Of a stretch of DNA of 64,000 nt, positions 19,595 to 27,284 are shown piece by piece. The stretch is from Bog-756 sp963734435 (GTDB taxonomy: Bacteria; Actinomycetota; Acidimicrobiia; Acidimicrobiales; RAAP-2), in assembly GCA_963734435.1 (NCBI GenBank), contig CAVTHA010000001.1, positions 1 to 64,000 of the forward strand, read 5' to 3'. The position numbers were made by a program, and so were the translations under genes. Positions within the stretch are counted from its first letter, which is position 1, and the number at the start of each line of letters is the position of its first letter. Under the pieces are notes generated by a model. The model searched no databases and had not been told where the DNA came from. It was given only the letters and a program-made list of their open reading frames with translations.

Positions 19595-19952
19595 CGATAC
19601 CTGCCCCGATCATCCCGATGACCAATGCAGCGAATCCGATCTTGAACAAGAAGTTCTTGCCGTGCGGTTTTCGCGACGACGTGTCATTTCGGTCGATTGC
19701 CGCGAGGATCTCGGCGAGCATGACGCGGCCGACGTCGAGCGGCGCCCCTCCGCCGTAGGTCTCGTAGATCCAGCGCCAGCTCGGACCCGAGTCGAGTTGG
19801 CGCGGAAAGACCGCCACGATTTGGAGGACGCCGGACACCCCTAGGCTGAGCGCCGGCAGCCACCAAAGATGGCCGAGCGATGAGTGCGTGGCGATCAGCA
19901 ACCCGAGCACTGCCACGTTGGTGCCCAGGAGTCCGAGGGTCGTGACGTCGAG
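19595..19952 (-). pseudogene. Truncated duplicate of the small membrane protein gene (copy B)
   Basis: 358 bp about 93% identical to 12908-13265, in the same orientation. It keeps both central TM helices, the linker and the last TM helix but loses the N-terminal amphipathic region (replaced from 19953) and the native C-terminal residues after GMIGAGIAG. No start codon with a ribosome site remains. Substitutions are spread out and mostly silent or conservative, so the duplication is not recent, or the copies come from related elements. Confidence 0.7.
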
Positions 19953-20136
19953 CGTTCGGGTTCGTCAGCGACGGCCGTCCTCGCGCTCAGAGGGGCTGCC
20001 CGAAGGCCGCCTGTCCGAAGCCGACGTAACGGCAAACCATCCGCAGCCTTATCCGTCTAAGCCATACTCAGTTACGATGCTTGCGTAGCTTTAACGGCTA
20101 TACTTGACACATGGATGCAGAGAAGGAAGGGATCCA

Positions 20137-21325
20137 ATGAGAGGCCGCCTCGTCGACGGCGTGTGGCGCTGGGACCCCGCTGCTCTACGCGCCGCCACGC
20201 TACCGGCGTGGCTGCCGCTACGAGGCGTTCGTCCCGGAGACGCTGCAGGAGTTGCCGCCGATCCCTGGTGAGGTCGCCGGTGCGGTGTCCACCGCCGAGG
20301 AGGCGATACGCCAGTTGAACGCGGTCGCCCAGCCTGGCCTGCAGCCGCTTGCCCGGCTGCTGCTTCGTACGGAGTCGATCGCGAGTTCGAAGGTGGAGGG
20401 GATGCAGGTCGACGCGCGCTCGCTCGCCCGCGCCGAGGCGCGCTCCGATCTCGGCCAGACGATCGGCGCCGACGTCGTCGAGGTGCTCGCGAACATTGAT
20501 GCGATGGAGCTCGCCATCGCCGATGCGACCGCCGCCGAGACGCTCCGGCTTGACCACATCGTCGAGGCGCACCGCAAGCTGCTCGCAAGCGCGCCGAATG
20601 CCGACAAGATCGCCGGGGTCATTCGGAGCCAACAGAACTGGATCGGAGGCAACGACTTCAATCCGTGCGGCGCCATGTTCATCCCGCCGCCACCCGAGTA
20701 CGTCGAGCCGTTGCTTGCCGACTTGATCGGCTTCTGCAACGCCGAGACGCTACCGCCGCTCGCTCAGGCCGCCTACGCACACGCGCAGTTCGAGACGATC
20801 CATCCGTTCGTCGACGGGAACGGCCGCACCGGCCGCGCGCTCGTGCAGGTGATCCTCCGCCGTCGCGGGCTTGCCGCCGACTACGTGCCGCCAATCAGCG
20901 TCGTGCTCGCCGCCGACAAGCCCCGCTACCTCCAGGGACTGGTCGACTTCCGCGAGGGCCGCGAGAACGACTGGCTGGACAACTTCGCGAACGCCGCCGC
21001 CCGCGCCGCCGAGCTCGCCGCCGCCTACCTCACCCGGGTGCAGCGGCTTCAGGACGACTGGCGGGAGGCGGTCGCGCCGCTTCGGCTTCGCTCCGACGCC
21101 GCCGCCTGGCGCGTCATCGACGTCCTCCCGGCCCACCCGATCATCTCCCAGCCGGTCGCGGTCGAAGCCACCGGCCGCTCCCGCCCGGTCGTGCAGCAGG
21201 CGATCAACCAGCTCGTCGCGGTCGGCGTGCTCGTCCCGCTCAGCGAGAGCCGACGCAACCGGCAGTGGGAGGCCGCCGGGCTGCTCGACCTCTCCGCCGA
21301 CTTCGAGGCGCTCGATGCACGCTGA
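20137..21325 (+). CDS. Fic family protein (class II, with inhibitory motif; one frame slip)
   Basis: Fic-domain enzyme that typically transfers AMP from ATP to a protein hydroxyl. ATG 20137 follows AAGGAAGGG. After MRGRLVDGVWRWDPAA the frame slips near 20200 into AFVPETLQELPPIPGEV. The N-terminal inhibitory motif (S/T)xxxE(G/N) is seen in SSKVEG, then a helical region, and the active loop HPFVDGNGRTGR with catalytic His and phosphate-binding Asn/Arg residues. A C-terminal winged-helix (PVAVEATGRSRPVVQQAINQ) is typical of stand-alone Fic proteins. It is convergent with the VapBC remnant and primase-helicase gene. It could be housekeeping or part of a conflict island. Confidence 0.87.
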
Positions 21326-21386
21326 GCGTCACCCACGGCCACCATGGGCCCCACGACAAGAAGGCTGTGCACGGGTTCGTAGGTGC

Positions 21387-21542
21387 CTAACGTGGAGCAC
21401 ATCCGCGTAGGCGGTCTCGGCGATGACGAGGGCTGTCGTTACGAGCGGGCTCGCGACCGTCGATCGCCTTCACGCACCGGTTGTGGTCAGGGTCGGCGTT
21501 GTCGGCAGCCGCGAGAAGGACGCTCGTGTCGACGACGAGCAA
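21387..21542 (-). pseudogene. vapC: VapC-type PIN toxin, truncated and frameshifted
   Basis: TTG 21542 starts 3 nt after the VapB-like stop. LLVVDTSVLLAAADNADPDH is the PIN-domain start with the first catalytic Asp. A slip near 21450 moves the frame to LVTTALVIAETAY, which carries the second acidic residue (Glu). Beyond about 21405 neither frame resembles VapC, so roughly the last two thirds are gone. As read it cannot be an active RNase. Confidence 0.6.
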
Positions 21543-21545
21543 GCG

Positions 21546-21776
21546 TCAGTTTCGGCCGAAGCCGTCGCCGAGAAGCTCATCGGTTTCGCGCGCAAATCGG
21601 CCGGAACTGGACGAGCCGAGCCCGATGAACGACAGTGCTTGCCCCACGGGCACGTGTTCGGTCGGCAGCGAGGTGGTCAACTCGGCGATCACGAGGTCGA
21701 TGCTGACCCCTCGTCGCGTAGCCTCTGCTCGCAAACGTGCAAGGGCATCTTCGGGGAGATCGACCGTGATTCTCAT
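21546..21776 (-). other. vapB: VapB-like antitoxin segment, read in frame at the helicase C terminus
   Basis: 76 codons from an internal ATG at 21774-21776: MRITVDLPEDALARLRAEAT then RRGVSIDLVIAELTTSL, a ribbon-helix-helix-type antitoxin start, and a flexible tail (GLGSSSSGRFARETDELLGD) of the kind that occupies a PIN toxin. It is followed after 3 nt by the VapC remnant, as in vapBC operons. An ATGA at its start is a TGA stop in the neighbouring frame, so it may be a separate gene whose upstream stop is hidden by an indel. Confidence 0.65.
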
Positions 21777-24158
21777 GGGCCAAGCATCGGAACCGCGAGC
21801 TGGGAGGCGGAGCACGACGTCGGGGGCAGGGTCGCGGGTGAATCCGAGCGACTTGTAGGTTCTGAGGCGGCGCGTGTGCATCGCGCGCAGCACTGGTACG
21901 CGGGTGTCGACGTAGTCGTAGACGCGGACGGTTGTCTTGCCTTCTTCTGCGCGCATGAGTCGTCCGGTGTATTGGACGAGGCGGCCTTTGAACGAGACGG
22001 GGAACGCGAGGAAGAGGGCGTCGAGTTGAGGCGAGTCGAAGCCTTCGCCGAGGTACTGGCCGGTCGCGACGATGACGAGTTGCTCCCCGGGCGGGCTGTT
22101 CTCGATCTGCTTGATGATCGCGGCGCGGGCGCGCTTTCCGAGGCTTCCTTCGAGGATAAGCGGCGACACGCCTCGCGCGCGAAGACCGTCGGCCAGCAGA
22201 TGGCAGTGCTCGGTCCACTGGCTGAGAACGAGGCAGCGTCGGCCCTCGTTGAGAGCTTCGACCACGTCGTCGCAGATGAACGCCGTGCGGGCGTCGTTGT
22301 CGACGAGGAGTCGGAACACTTCCTGGATCGGCGTCTCGCCTGCCCCCGCGATCGCGAGGTTGCTCTCGCGCACCCTGAGGTCGAGCGTGAGGTCACCGGC
22401 GGGGCCTTCGCTGCTCGCGATGCGGTGGCGGATCGGCCCGCACTGCATGGTGATGATCTCCTGCAGGCCGTCTCTTCGGTACGGGGTTGCGGTCAGGCCG
22501 AGGAAGTGGCGGGCCGGTGCCCGTCGCACGTACGACTCGAACGAGACGGCAGGCAGGTGGTGGCACTCGTCGACCACGATCAGGCCATAGCCGCCGAAGA
22601 ACGCGTCGAGGTCGTCGATGGCCTTGAGGCTCTGAATCATCGCGAGGTCGACGGTCCCGGTGAGTTTGCGCCTTCCGCCGCCGATCTGGCCGATCTGTTT
22701 CGAGGAGAGTCCGAGCAGCGCCTGGAGCTGTGTTCGCCACTGCTCGAGGAGTGGCTTGCTGTGGGCGAGGACGAGCGTCGGCAGCCGCCGCGCGGCGATC
22801 ACGGCGCACGCGATCACGGTCTTGCCCGTTCCCGGCGGGGCGACAAGGACACCATCGTCGCTCGCGAGCACGGCGGCCAGGGCTGTCTCTTGAAGCGGCG
22901 AAAGCGTCCCGGCGAAGGCGAGCGGCAGCAGGTCGTGCGTCGGGCGGCGGTCGTCGATCACGAGCCGGCTTCCGGCCGCCCCAATCGCGAGGTCGAGCTG
23001 CTCGCGGAGGCCGCGCGGCAGCTTCAGGTGCGTCAGCGTCTCGTCGTAGCAACGAATCAGCCGCGGTGTCTGATGCGTCGAGAATCTCAGCCGCTGGCGT
23101 TCGTAGAAGAGCGGGTTATGGATCGAGGCGAGGTGCTTGAGCTCGGCAAGAAGCGCAGGCGGCAGGCTTGCCTTCGGGATCGCGAGGTCGGCCCCGATCG
23201 TGCAGATGATCTCCGTAGGCAGCCTCCTATCCCGGTCTCCCGCGTGTGTGGCTATCGCAGCCGGGCCGACCGGGACGTCGTTGCTCTTGGCAAGGAGAGC
23301 TTCGAGCTGTTCGGGTGGCAGCCGTCCGTGCGAGCTGAGCAGAGCCCACTGGTCCGGCACAGGCTCAAATGTCGCAGGGTCGAGGAACACGCTCGTGCCG
23401 GCCTCGCGGCATCTGCCCTGGAGCGGGAGCGCGATCAGGTTCCCGAACCCCTTCTGGGGCAGGAAGTCCTGATTCGGAAACAGCCGGTCGTAGCTTGCGA
23501 GGTCGAGTTCTCCGCGGCGTGACATCGCGTCGCGCAGGAGGAGCGCCCCGAGCCGTCGCGCCGAAGCCGCCGCCACCGCTGCGGAGAAGAAGACCCATAC
23601 GTGCGCACCGTCGCCGGAACGACTCAGCTCGAGCAGCGCCGGTACGCCGTTGTCGGCGCACGCCTCGAGAAGCGCCGCCGCGTCGAGTTGCCATGTCCTG
23701 CCGTCCAGGTCACAGGCCAGGAACCAGCAGGTGTCGTCCTTCAGCAGTGGGTAGATACCGATCGACTCACGGCCGCGTAGATGCTCCTCGATCGTCTCAT
23801 CGGTCAGGTGGAGATACGTCTTCGGGCCGCCACGGGCTCCACTCCAGCCGCCGGCTACCGCGGGCACATAGCCGTTCTCTCCGGTGCGGGTGTTCTCCCA
23901 GCGGAGCGCGTAAACATCCTCGCGGCCACGAAAGAGGCTCCGGATCAGCGCGACCTTCTCGGCTCGCGAGGAGGTCGCGCGAACGAGAGCGTCGGGTGCC
24001 GGTGCTGGTACGCGGCCGTTGATTCCCGCCGCCGTATGGATCGATGGAAAGCGTTGCGAGAGACCGAGCAGCGTCCGCAGGCGCTCGTTCTCGGCGCGCA
24101 AACGCTCGACTTCGCGAGAGGCCTGATCGAGCCGGTGCTGGAGATCGCTTTCGGACAC
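21546..24158 (-). CDS. TOTE-type archaeo-eukaryotic primase fused to SF2 helicase
   Basis: 870 residues from GTG 24158. An N-terminal coiled coil (LQHRLDQASREVERLRAENE) precedes an archaeo-eukaryotic primase domain like those of TOTE conflict systems: LFRGREDVYALRWENTRTG, WFLACDLDG (catalytic acids), SRSGDGAHVWVFF (His) and YDRLFPNQD. An SF2 helicase follows: Walker A VAPPGTGKT, Walker B VVDECHH, LTATPYRRDG (motif III), and IVATGQYLGEGFDSPQ and VQYTGRLMRAEEG (motifs V and VI). All key residues are present. The family is linked to mobile elements and anti-invader conflict. In frame after residue 793 it reads into a VapB-like antitoxin (21546-21776); a lost stop by a one-base indel is likely, since another frame ends in TGA overlapping the VapB ATG. 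Confidence 0.85.
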   Translation of the reverse strand: MSESDLQHRLDQASREVERLRAENERLRTLLGLSQRFPSIHTAAGINGRVPAPAPDALVRATSSRAEKVALIRSLFRGREDVYALRWENTRTGENGYVPAVAGGWSGARGGPKTYLHLTDETIEEHLRGRESIGIYPLLKDDTCWFLACDLDGRTWQLDAAALLEACADNGVPALLELSRSGDGAHVWVFFSAAVAAASARRLGALLLRDAMSRRGELDLASYDRLFPNQDFLPQKGFGNLIALPLQGRCREAGTSVFLDPATFEPVPDQWALLSSHGRLPPEQLEALLAKSNDVPVGPAAIATHAGDRDRRLPTEIICTIGADLAIPKASLPPALLAELKHLASIHNPLFYERQRLRFSTHQTPRLIRCYDETLTHLKLPRGLREQLDLAIGAAGSRLVIDDRRPTHDLLPLAFAGTLSPLQETALAAVLASDDGVLVAPPGTGKTVIACAVIAARRLPTLVLAHSKPLLEQWRTQLQALLGLSSKQIGQIGGGRRKLTGTVDLAMIQSLKAIDDLDAFFGGYGLIVVDECHHLPAVSFESYVRRAPARHFLGLTATPYRRDGLQEIITMQCGPIRHRIASSEGPAGDLTLDLRVRESNLAIAGAGETPIQEVFRLLVDNDARTAFICDDVVEALNEGRRCLVLSQWTEHCHLLADGLRARGVSPLILEGSLGKRARAAIIKQIENSPPGEQLVIVATGQYLGEGFDSPQLDALFLAFPVSFKGRLVQYTGRLMRAEEGKTTVRVYDYVDTRVPVLRAMHTRRLRTYKSLGFTRDPAPDVVLRLPARGSDAWPMRITVDLPEDALARLRAEATRRGVSIDLVIAELTTSLPTEHVPVGQALSFIGLGSSSSGRFARETDELLGDGFGRN

Positions 24159-24358
24159 GCCCGTATTCGCAGGGCACTCTACGTTCCACCCCTCGGCGCC
24201 ACATCCGCAAATGCCGAAGCGCGACCTCTCGACCGCGGAAGGGGTTCGGGTCAGACTGGTCAATAGCGGTCGCCCGCTCCGCTCTGCCCGGACGTGAGCC
24301 CGCACTTATCGAAGCTGACCGAACGGACGACGTTTCCTGCTCGGTTTTGGCCATCGCC
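24159..24358. other. Probable contig junction between two genomes
   Basis: Left of here genes are of one lineage type with dense frame slips; right of here gene content and slip density change. The metF gene matches its family up to codon 219 (24359) and then reads unrelated residues. I see no transposon end or repeat at the break. Confidence 0.55.
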
Positions 24359-25015
24359 CGCGCCCATGGTGGCCATGCGAGGCACCGACCCGAGCGAGGT
24401 CACCGGCATGATCCCCGGCAGCACCGGCTTGTCCACGCCCAGGGCGGCCAGGTCGGAAACCAGCCGGGCGTAGTCCGCCGCCTCGAAGAAGAACTGGGAG
24501 ATGGCGAAATCGGCCACGGCCAACTTGGCGGCGAGGAACGAACGGTCGGTCGCCAGGTCGGAGGACAGCGGGTGCCCGAGTGGCTGGGCCGCCACCCCCA
24601 CCGAAAAGCCCCCGATGGCATGGGCCAGCTCGACCAGCTCGGAGGCGTGGGCGAGCTCACCCACACCGGCGTCCGGCTCGGTCGGGGGGTCGCCGCCCAG
24701 TGCCATGAGGTTCTCCACCCCGGCCGAACGGTAGGCGACCAGGATCTCGGCCAACTCCAGCCGGGTGTGCGCCACGCAGATCAGGTGGGCCATCGGGACC
24801 AGCGTCGTGGTGCGGAGCATGCCGGTGACCAGATCGAAGGTTCGTTGGCGCGACTCGGCCCCACCCCGATAGGTGACCGACACGAACGAGGGGCCCAGCG
24901 GTTCGAGCTCCCGCAACGTCCGCACCAGCGTGGCCTGCTCGGCATCGGTCTTCGGCGGGAAGAACTCGAACGAGTACGTCCTCCCCTTGGCCAGGAGATC
25001 GTTGATCCGGGTCAT
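24359..25015 (-). pseudogene. metF: Methylenetetrahydrofolate reductase, C-terminally truncated at junction
   Basis: FAD enzyme making 5-methyl-THF for methionine synthesis. ATG 25015: YSFEFFPPKTDAE (the catalytic Glu of FEFFPP), PSFVSVTYRGG, HLICVAHTR, NLMALGGDPP and ISQFFFEAADY, all characteristic, to TSLGSVPRMATMGA. About 219 of the usual 280-300 codons are present; the last part of the barrel is missing. The frame continues for about 30 unrelated codons. The truncation coincides with a change of apparent source genome, so it is probably an assembly break, not a true mutation. Confidence 0.85.
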
Positions 25016-25111
25016 AGCCGGACAATGCTACTGCGACGGTCGCCAATTCCCACGGGCCGGCGACCATCCTGGGCTGGCGGACCCGCCCCGGGCCGGGGGT
25101 ATCCGGCCTGG

Positions 25112-25942
25112 TCAGCGAGGCGACGACGATCCGGGCGGTGAACCGATGCGGGCCGAGAGCCGCGCCAGGGCGGTGTTGAGCTCCGTGCTCCGGTCCCGAC
25201 GGGCCTGGTCCGCCTGGGCCAGCTGCACGCCAGTCGGGGCCGAGGTGCCCTGGCGCAGGAGCCGGTCGGCCTCGATGGCGAAGGCCAGACCGCGGAGGGC
25301 GGCGGCAGCCGAGGTGGCCATCGACCGGGCCTCGGGGTCAGGGGCCTGACGGGCCGCACCGCCGAGAGCGACGGCTGCCCGCTCCACCTGCACCGCCACC
25401 GCCGCCCGCACCTCGGGGTCCTCGGATGCGGCGTTGCCCGACGCCAAGGACTCGCGTGCCAATTGGGCGTCGCTCAGAGCCGGCACCACGGCCCGGCGCC
25501 ACTCGGATTCGATCCCCCGCCGCTTGCGGGCCCGCATCAGCAGGGCCACCAACACGATGGCGATGACCAACACGATGATCACGGCGATGAGGGCCCACGG
25601 AGGGTTGGAGGACGCCGGGGCCTGGGGCCGGGTGGTCGTCGTGGTGGCCGGGACGGTCGTCGTCGTCCGGGCCGGACGGCTCGACGTGGTGACGGGCACG
25701 GTCGAGGTCGTGGTGGTCGTGGTCGGCGCCAGGGTGGTCGGCGGCGTGGTGGTGGTGGTCACCGGCACGGTGGTGGTCGTGGTGGCGGCCACCAGGGCGG
25801 TCGGTGCCGATGTCGACGCCCCGGCCGGGGAGGCCAGGGACAGGAGGGTGGCCAGGAGCGTCCCCAACCCCGTCGAGACGAGGCCGACCGATGTGAGGCG
25901 GGGCCGCCCTCCCGCCCGGCCGGGCCCTTCTTCGTCGGGCAC
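25112..25942 (-). CDS. Membrane-anchored protein with Thr-rich linker, unknown function
   Basis: 276 residues from GTG 25942, overlapping the upstream cupin stop by 1 nt. The N terminus has a signal-like hydrophobic stretch (GLGTLLATLLSLASPAGAS), then about 70 residues dominated by Thr with Val/Pro (tracts of up to six Thr), a transmembrane helix (WALIAVIIVLVIAIVLVALL), a basic stop-transfer RARKRRG and a helical, Ala-rich cytoplasmic domain of about 130 residues. The Thr-rich part would lie outside the cell and could be glycosylated. Not recognised as a named family. It reads toward metF with a 96-bp gap. Confidence 0.65.
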   Translation of the reverse strand: MPDEEGPGRAGGRPRLTSVGLVSTGLGTLLATLLSLASPAGASTSAPTALVAATTTTTVPVTTTTTPPTTLAPTTTTTTSTVPVTTSSRPARTTTTVPATTTTTRPQAPASSNPPWALIAVIIVLVIAIVLVALLMRARKRRGIESEWRRAVVPALSDAQLARESLASGNAASEDPEVRAAVAVQVERAAVALGGAARQAPDPEARSMATSAAAALRGLAFAIEADRLLRQGTSAPTGVQLAQADQARRDRSTELNTALARLSARIGSPPGSSSPR

Positions 25943-26307
25943 TAGCCCTCGGTCCGCCCGAAGTCGTCGTCCAGGCGCACGATGTCGTCCTCCCCGAAGT
26001 ACTCGCCGTGCTGGACCTCGACGAACACGAGGTCGGTCGACCCGGTGTTGCCGATCCGGTGGTCGCTGCCGGCCGGGATGTCCAGCGAGTCGCCGGGCGT
26101 GAGCTCTCGTTCCACGCCGTCAAGTATGGCCGTGGCCTTCCCCCGGACGACGAACCAGTGCTCGGAGCGACGGGCGTGGCGCTGATAGCTGAGGCGCTTC
26201 CCCGGCCGGACCACGATGCGCTTGACCTTGTGCGTCCCGTCGTCGTCGAGGACGGTATAACTGCCCCAGGGCCGGAGGTCGGTCTCGGCCCCGGTCCGGC
26301 CACTCAT
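25942..26307 (-). CDS. Cupin protein, mannose-6-phosphate isomerase type II-like domain
   Basis: 121 residues with the single cupin fold of the C-terminal isomerase domain of bifunctional GMP/PMI enzymes: RPWGSYTVLDDD, KRIVVRPGKRLSYQRHARRS, EHWFVVRGKA, and the DSLDIPAGSDHRIGNTG metal/substrate region. The family interconverts mannose-6-P and fructose-6-P, but free-standing copies are less certain. ATG 26307 overlaps the folD stop by 4 nt (ATGA), so the pair is translated together; the biochemical link to folate is not obvious. Confidence 0.75.
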   Translation of the reverse strand: MSGRTGAETDLRPWGSYTVLDDDGTHKVKRIVVRPGKRLSYQRHARRSEHWFVVRGKATAILDGVERELTPGDSLDIPAGSDHRIGNTGSTDLVFVEVQHGEYFGEDDIVRLDDDFGRTEG

Positions 26308-27158
26308 GAGCCGCGCTCCGTGGCCCGGACCGTATTTCGCAACAGCATGGCCCGGGTCATGGGCCCCACGCCCCCGATCCGGGGAGTCACCCAGCCGGCC
26401 ACGCCGGCCACCGCTGGATCGACGTCGGAGAGGAGCCGCTTCCCCTCCCACGAGGTGCCGGCGCCCACCACCGCAGCACCGGGCTTCACCATGTCGGGGG
26501 TCACCAGGCCGGCGCGACCGGCGGCCGCCACCACCACGTCGGCCTGGCGGACCAGGGCGGCCAGATCCTCGACCCCGGTGTGCACCACGGTCACGGCGGC
26601 GTTGCAACCCGGTCGTTTCAAGGACAGGAGCAGCGCCAGCGGCCGACCGATGGTCAGTCCGCGTCCGATGATCACCACGTGCCTGCCCTCCACCGGGACG
26701 TCGTACTCGGCCAGCAACTCGACGATGCCGGCCGGCGTGCACGGGAGCGGGCCGGGGGCTCCCATGACCAGGCGACCGAGGTTGACGGGGTGCAGCCCGT
26801 CGACGTCCTTGTCCGGGTCGACGGCCAACAGGGCTCGTTCTTCGTCCAGCCCGGCCGGGAGCGGCAGCTGGATCAGATAGGCGTCGATCTTCGGGTCGGC
26901 GTTGAACCGGGCCACCACGGCCTCGAGCTCGGCCTGTGAGGCGTCGGCCGGTAGGTGTTCGTGGGCGGAATGGATGCCGACTTCGGCGCAGTCGGCGTGC
27001 TTCATGGCGACGTAGCGGGCACTCGGACCGTCGTCGCCCACCAGGATGGTCCCGAGCCCGACCCCGACGCCGGCGCCCGCCAACCGGGCCACCCGATCGG
27101 TGAGCTCGGCCCTGACCTTGGCCGCCAGCCGCTCTCCGTCCAGCACTGTCGCCGTCAT
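26304..27158 (-). CDS. folD: Bifunctional methylenetetrahydrofolate dehydrogenase/cyclohydrolase
   Basis: 284 residues, usual length. It converts 5,10-methylene-THF to 10-formyl-THF with NADP, feeding purine synthesis. Visible: the YVAMKHADCAEVGI region with the conserved Lys of the YxxxK pair, LIQLPLPAG, DPDKDVDGLHPVNLGRL, PCTPAGIVELL, and the dinucleotide loop VVIIGRGLTIGRPLALLL (family GRSxxVGxP; here GRGLTIGRP). It ends in the conserved TPRIGGVGPMTRAMLLRNTV. It lies just after purH, whose product uses 10-formyl-THF, a sensible functional grouping. Confidence 0.95.
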   Translation of the reverse strand: MTATVLDGERLAAKVRAELTDRVARLAGAGVGVGLGTILVGDDGPSARYVAMKHADCAEVGIHSAHEHLPADASQAELEAVVARFNADPKIDAYLIQLPLPAGLDEERALLAVDPDKDVDGLHPVNLGRLVMGAPGPLPCTPAGIVELLAEYDVPVEGRHVVIIGRGLTIGRPLALLLSLKRPGCNAAVTVVHTGVEDLAALVRQADVVVAAAGRAGLVTPDMVKPGAAVVGAGTSWEGKRLLSDVDPAVAGVAGWVTPRIGGVGPMTRAMLLRNTVRATERGS

Positions 27159-27284
27159 GGCCGCATCTCTCTCCTCCCTCGCCGTCCGGTCCGAGACCGG
27201 CCGGGGCGTGCCGGTCCGGAGGCCGACACCCTACGCGCCGGGCCTCAGGCGGGAGCGCGGCCCGATGCCCGCCCTCCCCGACAT

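Noticed and set aside
21423..23522. Very long plus-strand open frame (about 700 codons)
   Set aside because: It is antisense to the primase-helicase, whose catalytic motifs are all on the minus strand; the plus frame has no recognisable domain and the composition of a high-GC shadow.
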